Source: Lethocerus indicus
Taxonomy: Eukaryota > Arthropoda > Insecta > Hemiptera > Belostomatidae
Assembly (NCBI GenBank): GCA_019843655.1
Contig: JACDQD010000004.1
Coordinates: forward strand, 8,494,001 to 8,558,000
DNA length: 64,000 nt
Direction: 5' to 3'
Shown here: one piece after another, positions 1-12,741 of the stretch
Numbering within the stretch: the stretch's first letter is position 1
Layout of the letters: each line of letters starts with the position of its first letter
Made by a program: the position numbers and the translations under genes
Notes under the pieces: generated by a model
Told to the model about the DNA's origin: nothing
Database searches by the model: none
The model's input: only the letters and a program-made list of their open reading frames with translations

Positions 1-3000
1 TTACCTTTTCGCTTTGCTTTATCAAATGGAAAACTAAATTTTTCCCCAATGCGTTGTTCCGCAACAGGATAAATGCAATGTAGAATTGTTCGCGGAGTAG
101 TTTATGGGGGAAAAATCGTAGAAAAGAGTGCAACAGTTCAGCACGTCGTCAGACGGAAACGTGCTGAACGATGTAGTCAAATGAATGGGGTGGTTGTGTT
201 TTCGGCCCGACACAATAAGCGTGGAGAATCGGAGCGACGTTCGTAAATATCTAACGGGCTGTAATAACCGTCGGCCGTTTGTTTATTTGTTTGTTTTTTT
301 TAGGGGGAGGCCTGCGCTAACGAAATATGTCAGTTCGTGAAATTATAATGGGTTGGCCGGAGGTCGCGTGATAAAAAACGAAAAAAAAATTGAATACGGT
401 TTAAAACGGGGAGGGAAACGGAAATAAAAGCTGCCTCGGGCTCATTTGTGCGCGGAATGAGAATGAAATACGGGTCGGGGAAAGTCGGTTCGGTAGCGCG
501 ACAACACATCCCCCTCACCCTCAAACACCTTGCCCTCTTCCCAATCGCAGGGGTGTCATAGGGAAGCGCAGAATTAATAATAAAATACCGACGGCATTCC
601 ATCTTGGTTGGCGATGATAAATCTTCGAGGAAAACAATAATAGAACGTGTAAATCATTGCCGGCGGTGCAGTAATTGAAGTCCTTTTCCGGATTTTCGGA
701 TAACACCGATAACTTTCGTTACTATTGACAGGAATGGGACACTCATCTGCCGCAGTGCAAATGAGCAGCCTAGAAAATAGTATTGCGAACACTCAACATT
801 GTATGGCACGAACCTTCGAAGTTTCCACAATGAGAGTTCTAAATACAACATGTGCACTATGTTTTGTGTAAAACAAATTTATATTCCGTATTTTACATGT
901 AAAATAAAATTTATTGATATATTACCTTACGCACTATAGAGAATCTTAAACACAGTATAAATAAAGGAATATTAAAAATTAGGAATAATCCAAATATTAC
1001 ATTTAAACGCAAACTTAATAAGACGAATAAAAATTTGGGATTCCGAATGTAAGCGTGTTGAATAAAGGCAGTGTTGAATATAAGTGTGAGGGAAATCAGG
1101 CCCCGTAATTTTGGCTGGAAATATACGCAATCTTAGAGCCTGAAATATTACCGTTGGGGTAAAACATGGGCCCTTTTTTCACTGTCAAATAGACTCCATT
1201 TATGCATTTGGACCCGGTGTAATGGCCCGCGGTAGCCTTTTCATATATCAGGGCTGACCGGAGCTCTAACTCTCGAACATTATTTGTGCTCCACCGATTC
1301 CTTTTCTCAACAGCTTTTCTTATTGGGACATGTCGGATCATTGGACACGGTTTTATCACTTCTATCAGAGTTATGAATAAAGGGACGGAGCGTTTTGAAG
1401 AAGTGAAATATCGTACAATTCGGATTAACAATACTGTCAACTGATCCAATGATGAAACTAATGTTGTTTTCGAGCTCTTGCTTAAATCCACACTTGGATA
1501 CCAAGCCAGTGATCGGACGAAATCCGCTGTGCGATCCCACCGGGATACACTACTGATTATGAATCTTTTAATGCGGTCTTCCCGGATCCGTAATGCCCGT
1601 TTTTCTTTTGTAATTAAAATGGTTTATTATTGATTTAAAGTCCTCCGACAACCCCATGGTCACGATTTATTTTTACTTACTGGGTATTCAAAATAAATAT
1701 CTTCATGATGCTTTTAAATTTCACGACAGAATGCGAAACGGAGACCGGAATCAGAGGCGGAAAATATACGCATTAACTCACTCCAATTAATCCACCCAGA
1801 AAGAAAAGGCAAAGAAGTAGGCATAAACAAATTTACAGATTTCAATAGCAAATTGGAAATGAAAATTACCATTGGGAGAAATTATTACGACTACGGAAAA
1901 AAGTATACATGTAATCAGTTTTATTGAATTAGGGAATTGTGAGAACGGCGAGTTCTGATACTAAACCCGTCGAGCTTTAGCGTCGTGATGTCTTGCCGAA
2001 TCAAATCGCCGGGCCTTTTAAAATCGTTCACACTGCGAATAAATTGTTCCATATAATTTTTCTATTCAAAGCTGTATGTCGTCGGACTGGGCATGAAGTA
2101 AAAATCGGACCGTCGGAGGAAAATGAAAAATGGACGCCGCGACAGGACTCCTTCTCAGCCGTCAGAACGGTGGCCCGGCCTCACAATAAATCATTTCTCC
2201 CAAAGCCAAGATTCCAGGCAAGAGAGCGTGGCGCACTGCTATTAAAATATGTTTTCTGAAGTTTCAAATACGAGACTCAATCTGTAATTCCAAACGGGAA
2301 CCAAAAAAATCCCTTTTCATCAACAAAATGTAACAACTTGAAACATATGGGCCGATGAATAGATATATAGTAACAAGATTAATTTACTTTCGAGATTTCA
2401 GCTTTTAACTCAAACAATGATGAGTGCACGAATAAATAATTAGCTGCTTATTTGGCAAGCCTTTGGACGCTGTGAGTTCAAGCGCCAGTGTTACCCTAAC
2501 ATTGCAGGAAACAAAAATTTTCATTGGAAATATTTTTGAGTAGTTGAAAGTCGCTTGCTATTAGTGAATTAGAGACAAGATTCTATATTTGTATAATCCG
2601 TAATATGCAGATTAACGACCAAGTTTTTTATAAAAACCACTCCTGTAAGGTATTCGTTAAAACTTTCATAATTCAATTTTTTTGTAATAAATAAAAAACG
2701 ATATTCGGTAGTAAATCTTTGTCCTAGTTTTCATATTGACCTCGTAGTAGTTTCCTCTTAGTACTTTTTTCAGCTTTTATTTTTGTACAATCAACTACAA
2801 AATAGTTGAAGTACAAGTACTGAGTGCATTTTCCTAGCCTGATTGTCTTCATTAAAGAGACCACCCAATGAGATGGCACATTTGACACATGAACAATTAA
2901 TTACGGCTTCATACTAAGGAGATATCTCGACCTAGTCCTATCTTGTTATATTTTTGCGTGACATATGCAAACTATACATTTAATTTAACCTATTAGAACA

Positions 3001-6000
3001 AGAACTGAAAAAATAGAGTGAAAAAATAAAGAAATGTTTTTGCCAAAGTTTCTTTTAAATTTAAATCTCATTTCTATTAAAAATGTGTAGAAAACGCGAT
3101 ATTTCTTTAAAAAACGAAATTCCTCGGGCATGTTCGTGGGGTCGAACTCCCTTCATGTCATATCGATCGAGTAGAATGTTGGGAGAATGGAATTTCTTTT
3201 ATAAGTACTGTTATAATGGCCCCTCATCACCGGCACAGAAACAGCTTATTGTAGTACAGACAATGAAATTTCCAGCAGCCATTGTTCGTGCCAGATCAAC
3301 GGACAATGGAAAACCGGAAAGATTCCCCGGCCACTCGTTCGGCTTCAACAAGTTTAACTTTCCTCTCCTTCGCCAATAAACATCAGACTTTAAGTTACAA
3401 ATTCTAATTGGTGAAAAATGCCGGGCACACAGGTATACAGGCTCGAAACGACGCTTATACACCGTGACGCTCTTGCAAGTAATCTAGTTTTACAATTTAT
3501 TAATGCCTTCATTTCTTTGAATATCTCCATGATATTTTTTATAATATGTGTAGTTACGATAACGTGACATATGCTTTAGTGGCGTTTGTTTGTTTGAATA
3601 CAAATAATAGAAGATTATTAACTGCTTTCTATTAATTGATATTCAGAAGTTACTAATCATCAATGACAGAATTTGAATAGTACTAAAATCGAGTTACCCG
3701 ATTTTAAACCCTAAAAATATATTTATTTTTTCATTCGGTCAGTGGTAATATTAGTGACAATCACCACTTGATTAAACCGGTGGCTGGTGCTTTATATGTA
3801 TGCGCTGTGTATCCATTAGCGGCCGGAATGAGGGCCCGGCCAAACTTGTTTTGGGACGCAGGATATTTGGCGGTTAATTAGGCCGATATCGGGGACCGGG
3901 TTTCACCTCGTTTATTAAGTTCAAAGCCCCGATCTGTCTGGCGGCGTTGTCGGCCCCTAATTGCGTATCAAGCCGAGCTGGGCCTTCCGTACCCTCTCTT
4001 ATTTGTTCTACGCGTTTGCCTTAGCCCGGATTCGACGCACCCCGAAACGGATCCCCGGCCCCGACGGGGGCTGAGCCCTGTCGGCCCTGTTTAGGGCTTC
4101 TTCTTCTGGTCTCCCAAATCACAATTTGTTGTTTGTATTTCCCAGAAGGGACCATCTGAGTTCCATCAACTCGCGATGGCGCTGGCATAGGGTGCTTTGC
4201 TAACAAAGATTCCCAGTGAGAGACCGACTCCGCGATAAAGAGGAATAAATTAGTTCAGCAGTAAAGCTTGAAGAAACAGTCTTCAGGTAGTATTGGGAGT
4301 AAATACTTCACACTTCCTAACCAGAAGAGAGAATGAACTGAAAATAACTATCAACTCGTAATAGTACATGAGTACTACAACTTCCCCACCTCCTCGAAGT
4401 CCCTCTTTTAAGCCCTTGAAATTGCGGAACTTCTTTATAAAACTGAAAAATTAAGGATGGTAGAGATTCCATCAAATTAATATTTGAAGACTAACCTTAG
4501 CAAATGCAGGCTGGGTAACCGGGTCAGGTACGTCTACACGCCCAAATATTCATGTTCATTAATGGTTGACTACAGGAGTAAAGAAGAATATAAAATTAAA
4601 CGGGAGAATTAATTAGAAATTTCGTTAATTGTTTCTTTTTTATTAGACCTCTTTTTATTGTTCTTTTTTAATTAAGAAAAATGAATAGTCCCGTGTCATT
4701 TTAATTTCAAAATAAATTTCGGGAATTTCATAGTAAGAAGAAGAATTTCATAGTTTTTAACTCGAAGTATGTATTATAATATTAAAGAAATGTGTAAATA
4801 ATATTTATTCTGTAATTATAAGGCAAAATAACAAGGCCTAATTCTGTCTGAATGTAAGAGGCTGTCTGGGAGCTAAAAGATCATATGTCGGTCACATGTC
4901 TGGGAGGTATAAAGTAACGAGTAACGCCCACTTACTTGTGGCAGCCATTTACCAAAATAAACTCATTTCCACGAAGTACTTTCGTAGCGTCAAATGAGAT
5001 TTTAAAACAGTAAAAATGTGTTCTTATAATTTACAAAATGCTACTAAAATAAATATATAATGTTTAATATCGTCTGTGCGTTCTTTCGTCATTTTTTAAA
5101 TCTAAATATCTTCACAACTGTATTAAGGTTTTCAATAGCCAATTAATTCGGAATTCGCGTTCAATGACTCCTTTTTACCGGAATTTAACTCCGGAATTTC
5201 GTCAGTTGTATTTAAGAGTCCCGGTCTTATGACTGCACTTTAGAAGGGAATGAGTGTTTAAGGACAAACAGCCGAACAGAATGGCGAAGTAATACTAAAA
5301 ACAAATGAAATACTTAAAAGGCTGAAAAGACTATAAAATAATTTAAATACTGTAAAATACTTACAGTTTTTGTAAAAACTGACTCCAGAATCTTCCCTAG
5401 TGCCGAGACAAGTGTTTCAGTCGACAGAAACTAGATTACGATAATCGTTGGATATAATGTCAAAATCAATAAGTTGTTTATATTTTGTAGAAAAATTACT
5501 TTAGGATAAAGGTATGGTATGAGACCTTTTGTCATACAGAAATATCCACATAATATTTATAAATGTAAACCATACCCAGTGCCGATTGTTGCGTGAAATT
5601 CGAGTAGTTCAATCCTACGTGTCAGTTCCCAAAATAGACCTAATGTATCTATTGGTGGGTCAAGGGGACTTTTATCGCCATTAATGTTAAATCTCATAAA
5701 GAAGAAGAGTTTAGTGGGTTGAGTATCTGGGTAGGATTGGAGTTATCCGGTTCCCAATAGTGGCATTCGGGGCCTGAGGTCGCCCCCCCCCCGGCCACAA
5801 TGGCTCATAAGTCGGGTATGCATTAGAGCGAGCCCAACTTGTAAGTAATGTCGGTTGTCTAACGGTGCCGCTAATAACGCGCCCCCTTTGTCTAATTACC
5901 CGGCCATAGAGCCGTTGACTAATGCGGCTACTCTCCCCCAACGCCGAATTTCAAACCTACCTTATGTTTATATTGGCGGCCCCGGTCGTTCCTAACACTC

Positions 6001-7971
6001 CTCGGGGTTTATTGTTCCCGCGAGTTCCGCCTTTACGGGGTAAGAGGGGTTGGGGCAGGGGGGGGGATTAAACCGCAATAGCTCCACTCGCTAGCGATTA
6101 GTCGCCGGGGACTCGCTATCCTATTTCTCTCATTAGCTCTCCACAAGAACTTAAAGCACCTACGGGAGTCGGTCGAGCCCGATGCGGGCCAACGTAGTTT
6201 ATATGACGCACGGCGGAATGTATAAAAAGATTGTTATCGCGTCCAAGACGTCTTTCATTCGTGCTGTGACGGCGCACTCGCCGATTTGGTCTTTTACGAC
6301 GCCTTCACGACAAGGAAGACGAGTAGTTTAAATCTAATTCAAAGACCAGATTGAGAATTATAGTAATTCGTATCTGTTTACTCGGGCGCCTAAACGTTTA
6401 ATAATCGATGAAATCGTTTCTGGGAATGCGGGGCTCCTTATTGATAATTATGTTCATCGGAGAGCATTAGGCGAATGTAATTAGGGTGAGGCGACCTATA
6501 TAGGGGTTAAGGTACATAATATTAACGGATACCGGTTGGGGTGTTTGGGCTTATTGTCGGCGGGGTCCCCGAGGGGTGGGTGGCTAACCGGTGTTCGGCC
6601 TAACGCCTACATATGCGGCCCCTGTTTATACCCTTCGACCCCCGAGAATTGCCACCTCTCTATATTCCCGTCACGTAAGGAGGGACATCAAATTTTATTA
6701 AAGGTTTTAACGCTTTTTCAATTTTTTTTCATAACCCATTCGACCGAACGAAATTCCGACGCTGGGGTTAGAGGAGTAAGAACACTCGCTATACCCACGA
6801 CCTATTTGCAACGATGTAATAAAGCGAAAATTGTACTCAATGAGACGGCTGTTTTATTCCGTAAAAACATCAAATCAGTTTCTTGACTATTTCTAAGGTT
6901 TATTTGTTATTATATCGATTGGTACGAGTAATTTTATAATGACATACGAAATTATTATTTGTTTTTATAAATTGTGGCCTCGGGTACCACAGATCTATAC
7001 CCAATTATAATTCGGGGCCCAAATTCGCAATCGAAATACATCTGTCCTTTGAACGAGCCACACGAATTTCCCCAGGGTTAAACGCGTAAAATAACTAATT
7101 TAAAACAAATACGAGGCTGCGAGATAGAACTCGAATTAGGTTTTTCGGGACGAAAATATATTTGGGAGTGCCCGCGAAATTTTTAAGTGCAAATTAACAT
7201 TCAAAAGGAGGTTTGGCCCAGCGAGAGTTAGGGGCGAAAAAAGGGGAAATTTAAGGCAGAAAAGAGTGTTGGTATAATGAGTTGGCCGCCCTTCAAAGTC
7301 GTCCTTTAGCCTGAACTGGGGTGTTGCGGGTGGATTTAATTTACGCCTCGGAGTAATTATGAAAAATGAAACTTCGAAAGCGCGCCCGAACCCACTGTCG
7401 GCTGTAAATCGTTCAAATTGTTAAAACTCCAATCTGGGGTGGGCGGGATTAACCGTCGCGAGAAGTTGCGGAAAATAATTGCTTTAGTGTATTTCGGGGG
7501 AAGGTTGGCATATATCGCTCCCGTGTCCTCCTAATAGCGAATTAAAATTTATGAGCGAGGCACCTAGAAAGGAATACGAAATCGGTCAAATACCGAACAC
7601 CCGACATAAAACTGAATATCACCCGTAGAAAATTCTATAGCGAATTCAGAAACCAGTATAGCATAAAATAACGTGATAATGTACCGATCGGTCCGCAATA
7701 ACAACTTTGCTCTGATCAAACATTAACATTTAGTATATATTAGATTTAAACTTTAATATTTGAACAAATTAAACTATTTCATAATGTATCGATTAATTTC
7801 GATCAAATCATTTTTGCATTTGATGCAAATCTTGAATGAGTCCCCCCTTTTTAGTATGAAATTCCTAAAAGGGAGCGAGAGATGGAACAAAAGTGAAACG
7901 TACCCGCCGCGTATTTCGCCGAGCGACATCGTTCGCCCGGCGAGATTATAATTTGGTTACGGAACTCATTA
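1..7971. other. Intergenic or intronic stretch, no gene supported
   Basis: I see no supportable gene here. Open frames reach 131 codons (1096-1491, minus strand) and 116 codons (6536-6886, plus strand), but neither has a recognisable domain and both are within chance length. GC- and CpG-rich patches lie near 3.8-4.1 kb, 5.7-6.1 kb and 6.5-6.7 kb, the second containing a run of ten C (5783-5792) and one of nine G (6058-6066). AT-rich DNA separates them. The one notable structure is the hairpin at 136-169. Exons without a long open frame could be missed. Confidence 0.6.
136..169. other. Perfect inverted repeat, 11-bp arms
   Basis: GTTCAGCACGT at 136-146 is the exact reverse complement of 159-169, with a 12-nt spacer. 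A rough count gives fewer than one such arm pair expected by chance in 64 kb, so it may be a real structure. No poly-T tail, promoter or gene is seen beside it. The role is unknown. Confidence 0.75.
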
Positions 7972-8033
7972 GAGTGAAGAGTGAGAGAGACGGAGAGAGG
8001 GAGAGAGAGAGAGATAGTGAGAGACGCTCTGTC
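7972..8033 (+). repeat. GA-rich imperfect microsatellite
   Basis: A purine tract dominated by GA and GGAGA units, interrupted by single pyrimidines. It keeps open frames artificially open on both strands (7893-8228 plus, 7851-8165 minus), so those frames should not be read as genes. Confidence 0.85.
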
Positions 8034-8130
8034 CCGAGAGCGACGCCCCTTAAACAAGAAGAAAAAGGGGAGATGAGAATAATCGAATGTTGTCCGAAAT
8101 TGAATTCGGCGATTTCGAAAATCCTCGCCA

Positions 8131-8140
8131 CCCCCCCCCC
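8131..8140 (+). repeat. Poly-C run of ten
   Basis: An uninterrupted run of ten C, preceded by CGCCA and followed by TCCCAAACCCC. A simple homopolymer with no other signal. Confidence 0.9.
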
Positions 8141-8247
8141 TCCCAAACCCCGACCCTGCCATCACCCCAACAATACGGCTGACAAAGGCGGAATTATTTT
8201 ACGGGCGGTAGAGCGTTCCCGGTTTTAAAAGGTTGTGTTACACAGAC

Positions 8248-8271
8248 CACCTCTTCCTCCTCCTCCTCCCA
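8248..8271 (+). repeat. Short CTC/TCC trinucleotide tract
   Basis: About six CCT/TCC units in a pyrimidine-rich stretch. Simple sequence; no gene around it. Confidence 0.8.
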
Positions 8272-8523
8272 CTTGCCCGACAATCGACTCCTGAAGAACA
8301 ATCGACCCCGGCCCTCCGAGTTGCCAGACTTCCGAACGGGAAAATAATTCTCGACCGGGCGCAAGTTCGGTAGTAAACACCGCTTAGTGCCAACAACAAG
8401 TACAATATCTTGTATTATACTCTCCCCTTTAATTACGAGGTTTTGATAATGGAAAGGGAAATCTAGAGGATTTAGAGACGGACTTTTCTCACGGAGCGGA
8501 GTAAGGCTTTTTACAAAATGAAA

Positions 8524-8526
<3 letters not shown>

Positions 8527-8606
<80 letters not shown>
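8527..8606 (+). repeat. (TA)40 microsatellite
   Basis: Forty uninterrupted TA dinucleotides, the longest pure tandem array in the window. It is self-complementary and can extrude as a cruciform or hairpin. Purity suggests a young or actively changing array. The surrounding DNA is AT-rich and carries no gene signal. Confidence 0.98.
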
Positions 8607-8608
<2 letters not shown>

Positions 8609-11600
8609 GAAAAAATACATCTGACAGAAAACTAGTGGTATTAAAAAAATAAATTTTCTATATATACCACAACTTTATATGAAATTAGTTTTCCCGGTTC
8701 GCTAATAACTCTTAATAAATTAAGCGAAAGACAGTTTCTTCGGACTTTGTTCGGGGTCAGAATGCGGGCCCGCTTCCAATCTGGCTACCAAGCATTCCTT
8801 TAGCACCACGCCGCGCGTAAATCAGTAGCTGGCCACGATGGTTAAACTCCCGTGGATCTATAGCGCCCGGATGCCCCAAAAGAGCGGAATACTTGAATAT
8901 TAAGATAAGTGTTGCACTCACTCCCGGACTTAAGCAATTAGCAACCGGGGTGGGGGAGGGCTTCAAAAACGTGGTTCTGTTAGCAGCGACGTGTCAAAAG
9001 TCGGTCCTGATCTCGTACTTATATGGCAGAAATATGAAAATATTTTACGGGCGCGTAAAGTCAGGAATACCAGATTGGGGAGCGGCGGCAGAAGGTAAAG
9101 AGCGGCTTAAAGCGAAGAGTTAATAAAGTCTAGGCATGGCGGGAGGTGCAGAGGCACAGGAATAAGGGAGCGTTCGGGGTCGTAGAAAGGAGGGTCGGAC
9201 GACGTCGAAGGCCGAGAGGAAAATGGGGAGCGCAATCAGCTGGTGGATTAGGGCGAGGCAAGTGTCCCCGGGGACATCCGCCCCCCCACGGGGCTTAGTT
9301 CGGGGCCCAATTGTGGCCCCACACCACGGTTTTACGACCGATCCCTTTACGCCTTCGGTTTTAGTGGGGAGTCCTCCCTCCCTCTTCTGCTTTGCCCCAT
9401 CACAGCTGACAGGGCCGACACCACACGCGCCGAATTCGAACCGCGTCCACTCAGGATATAGAGTAATCGAAAAACGAAAGAAGGGAATATTATAATTCCG
9501 ATACTCGGAAGTTCCTACTTACTCGCTTTGTGTGCTCTAGGACGAATGAAGCTATTTATATCTTCCCTCACATATTTAATTTTATTTAGATAGTCTTATT
9601 TTCAAGCTTGATTTGAAAGTGGATAATTTAGTATGGCTTAACTTTATGAGCCCAGGTTGGAAACAGTATGAGAAGCTTGAGTTTTTTGTAAATTTCGAAA
9701 GTTTAAGGTTTTGTCAGTATGATTATTCCCAGAGTATCGTGTTATTTTCCTAGTATTTATTTTACTTCTTATAATCTTATCTTCTTCGGCAAAAAAATAT
9801 CTTCATTCGAATGTGTATCTATACCGCAGTAAATAGTAGAGTTTATTTTTTGCTGCGGTGACATGAATAAACTATTGTGTTCCACATATTATTTATTTAT
9901 TACATATATCATTATTATTTATTATGATATGAGATGGCTAGAGAAAACTATAAAAAATTTTTTGAATTATGATAATGATAAAGGAATTTCGTATTGACTT
10001 TTACGAGCGTCATATTGTTTCAGGTCGCAAACACACGAAGAACGGATATATTGCCCCTTTGTAGATTCCATTTTGCCGGGATCAATCAGTGCACTACTAC
10101 AATGGTTGGGTCCCTGTGAAACATAAGCCCCGAAATGTAATAATACACATCGTATAATTTCGAGATGGGTTTGCGGTCGGAATTGATGAAAAGTGAAGGG
10201 AGGGTGGGAACAAAAATCTGAAAACTCGGAAATGTGGATATATTTTATGATGTTTCGCAGTTAAGCCGCAGTAGCAATTTGATGGGGGTATTAATTTGAC
10301 CGTAGTCAAACAATCGACCATATCACAGTTTCTGCTATTGGTCGGTCCTGGCAATAAACAATATATCTCCACGGTCGCATGGAACACTAATTCGGTCAAA
10401 AATGAGAGGCAATTTAAAAATATTGCATCCTCCAAACGCATATATATTTGAGAGGCTATCGCAGGGATAACAACAGATCTACTTTTCACCAAATAAAAAC
10501 GTCACATGTCCCGTTACTTCGTCCGCGTGGGCACCATACTTTTCTCAGTATAAACTCGCCGAATGGTGTTGGTTTCTTTTTCATTTATACTCTCGTGACA
10601 GTTTTACTTTCATACTACCTGGCGACTGTCTCTTATAAGTTAAGATCTGAATTTTATTTCCCCTCCTTCGTGGGCTTTTGCCTGTTGTTCTTCCAGGCCA
10701 ATATTCGTAGCTATACGTTTCCTGGATTGCGAGCAAATCAGCTTATTTCCGTCCCTCCACGTGAAGGCGCGCGACACCTACTGACGGAGGCGAGAAGCCC
10801 CGCGGAAAAAGTGTTGTCGAAAGAGCTCAAAGAGCCGGAACTACCGTCGTCAAGTCCGCGCTCACTCGATCGTTTCTTCGCTAACTAGAAACTCCGTTTC
10901 AACTAGTCAGAAGCGGCGATGTCTCCATCAAATCCGAACTGTGCCGGGCTAATTGGAAAGTCTTTGTAAAATAAACCGCGTTTAATTGAAATATTGAGCG
11001 GGATTAAAAATTGAAATGGTAGGCGGAGGTCAAGGGAGGGGGGTGGAGGCCGGGCCCTCTGCAATATTAACGGGAAGGCAGAGTCCATTTCCAGCTTGGC
11101 GCCGAATTATTGATAACCGGCGGGCCCATATTTATTCCTTGTTCCCTGTTCCACCCGGTTCAATTATTTTTGAACCTGTGCCCAGACCAATTATAACAGT
11201 TTTCAGCGGTGAAAGGCCTCCAAAGACGTCTTAACGGGCGCAGGACCTGATCGATGCCCGAAAGTAAATTAAATCTTGGCCGCATTCGCTGGGTTGAAGA
11301 TCTGAACTCCCCCAAACTACCCCAAAATTGTTCATAAATATAAAAATTATGCCGAAAGAATGATAAACATTAGTATTCATGATGAATCGAAGCGTTGAAT
11401 GAATAATGTTTGAACATTTGTCCAGCAATAATGTTATGCCGAATTTAACACGCTTTATTTTTATCAGATTGTTTTATAAAGCGTATAATAAAATGTGGAC
11501 TACGTGACAAGCCTTTGTGCCCTTTGTCGGTCGTCCCTTTTTGACTGTACACATATTTACACGTCGGCCATTTCGAAACGGACTCAATTCCGGAAGGATG

Positions 11601-12389
11601 AAAACCGCTACAACGAAATTTCGCATAATTCCGACTGTTCCAATACGAATTATAAGAACGTTTCGCGTCAGGTTCGCGTTTACTCGGTAAATTCGTATTT
11701 ACATGGGTGTATTAATTCGATGGATTTAATACGTGGCCGAAGTAGATCATGTCACTTGGTGTAGCTCAATAATTTTTATTTGCCAATTATTTTCTCGCCC
11801 AGAGTTCTAATGATATTAAAATATTACTTATTTATATAAAAATGTTCAACCAATTAAATACGGTACCATAGAAATTAATGGAGAGATTCGATACGAATAT
11901 CGAGACAATCGTAGTGGTAGTATGAAGACAGATGTGTCACGGGGCGGAAAAGTGTTAGTGGGTCAGTAGAACGATTTCTGTTATTATGCATAGGAAAAAT
12001 TTCAGTTTGAGAGGACCTTCCGCCGTCGATAGGGATAAACAAATTGAAAGGGGTGGTGTGGCGGCGCGCGCAGCCCGCTAGGTGAACCACGTGGCAGTTT
12101 GTTGAACCCCCGACCGACCTTGTTTACACCTCCGTCTCGAATAACTGCTAAATCGTCTCCGATAAAATCGACAAATTTCCCCCCTGTGACCGTTCCGCCA
12201 GTCGTTACCCTACCGCCCTTAGCTTATGCTCCATTCGTCCGCGTAATTGCCGCAACGGATTCCTCTCTAGATTAGGTATTACTAGAGAACGAATAGGTAT
12301 TACTTTCGGCCAAGCATACCATTAATATGTTTTCAAACTGTTATTTAAATATTATTTAAATAATTATTCCGAATAGACTGAACAGGCTA
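8607..12389. other. Stretch without a supported gene
   Basis: It begins AT-rich, then has a GC- and CpG-rich patch near 8.75-9.5 kb, followed by AT-rich DNA to 10.0 kb. The longest frames are 146 codons (10448-10888, plus) and 131 codons (10097-10492, minus). They partly overlap on opposite strands, show no domain I recognise and are chance-sized. Nothing else stands out. Confidence 0.6.
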
Positions 12390-12741
12390 GTTCACGCTGA
12401 GAACCTACGTTTTGAAATCGCGCAATTATGAAATGCCGATAAATGTTTCGAAGTTGAATATTTAGTAGTGAATATAAATAAAACCGATTTTATAAATATA
12501 AGCCAACAATAAAAGATAAGAGTAAAAAAAGATAAGATAATAAATAAGAGGGTGTAAAGAAGAATGTAAATAATATTTTTCACTAATTTTGCCAGAAACA
12601 ATCTTTGTTTAGCAGTTAAATTCGGATTCCTATTATAAAGGCGTGTGATACTAATCCAGCCAGAGATAAGAGTCGTGCGGGTTAGTATCAGCCCCGTGTC
12701 AATGTAGTAAATTCGAACTGCGAAACCTGTATGCATTATGT
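12390..12741 (+). repeat. Dispersed repeat family A, copy 1
   Basis: This 352-bp stretch matches 14145-14460 in the same orientation, with roughly nine bases in ten equal by eye. Both begin GTTCA(C/T)GCTGAGA and end CTGTATGCATTATGT. Copy 1 carries about 36 bp of extra GATAAG-rich sequence in the middle that copy 2 lacks. Near the 3' end TGATACTAATCC (12646-12657) pairs with GGGTTAGTATCA (12679-12690), a 12-bp stem with one G-T wobble and a 21-nt loop. I found no terminal inverted repeats, no target-site duplication and no coding capacity; the 114-codon minus-strand frame across it is not protein-like. The family is unknown to me. A non-autonomous transposon is the likeliest reading; a local segmental duplication is the alternative. 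Confidence 0.85.
12646..12690. other. Hairpin inside repeat A copy 1
   Basis: Arms 12646-12657 and 12679-12690 form 12 pairs, one of them G-T. In copy 2 the arms are 14365-14376 and 14398-14409, with one A-C mismatch. The 3' arm core GCGGGTTAGTAT recurs near 32.45 kb and, with one inserted base, at 57.88 kb. Confidence 0.8.

Noticed and set aside
3148..3162. GGGGTCGAACTCC as a polymerase III B box
   Set aside because: No A box or tRNA-like fold upstream; an isolated match of this size is expected by chance.
3684..3706. TAAAATCG / CGATTTTA hairpin
   Set aside because: Eight-bp AT-rich arms are within chance expectation; no supporting context.
10448..10888. 146-codon plus-strand frame with hydrophobic segments
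   Set aside because: Hydrophobic runs come from T-rich DNA. No family recognised, and it overlaps an opposite-strand frame of similar length.
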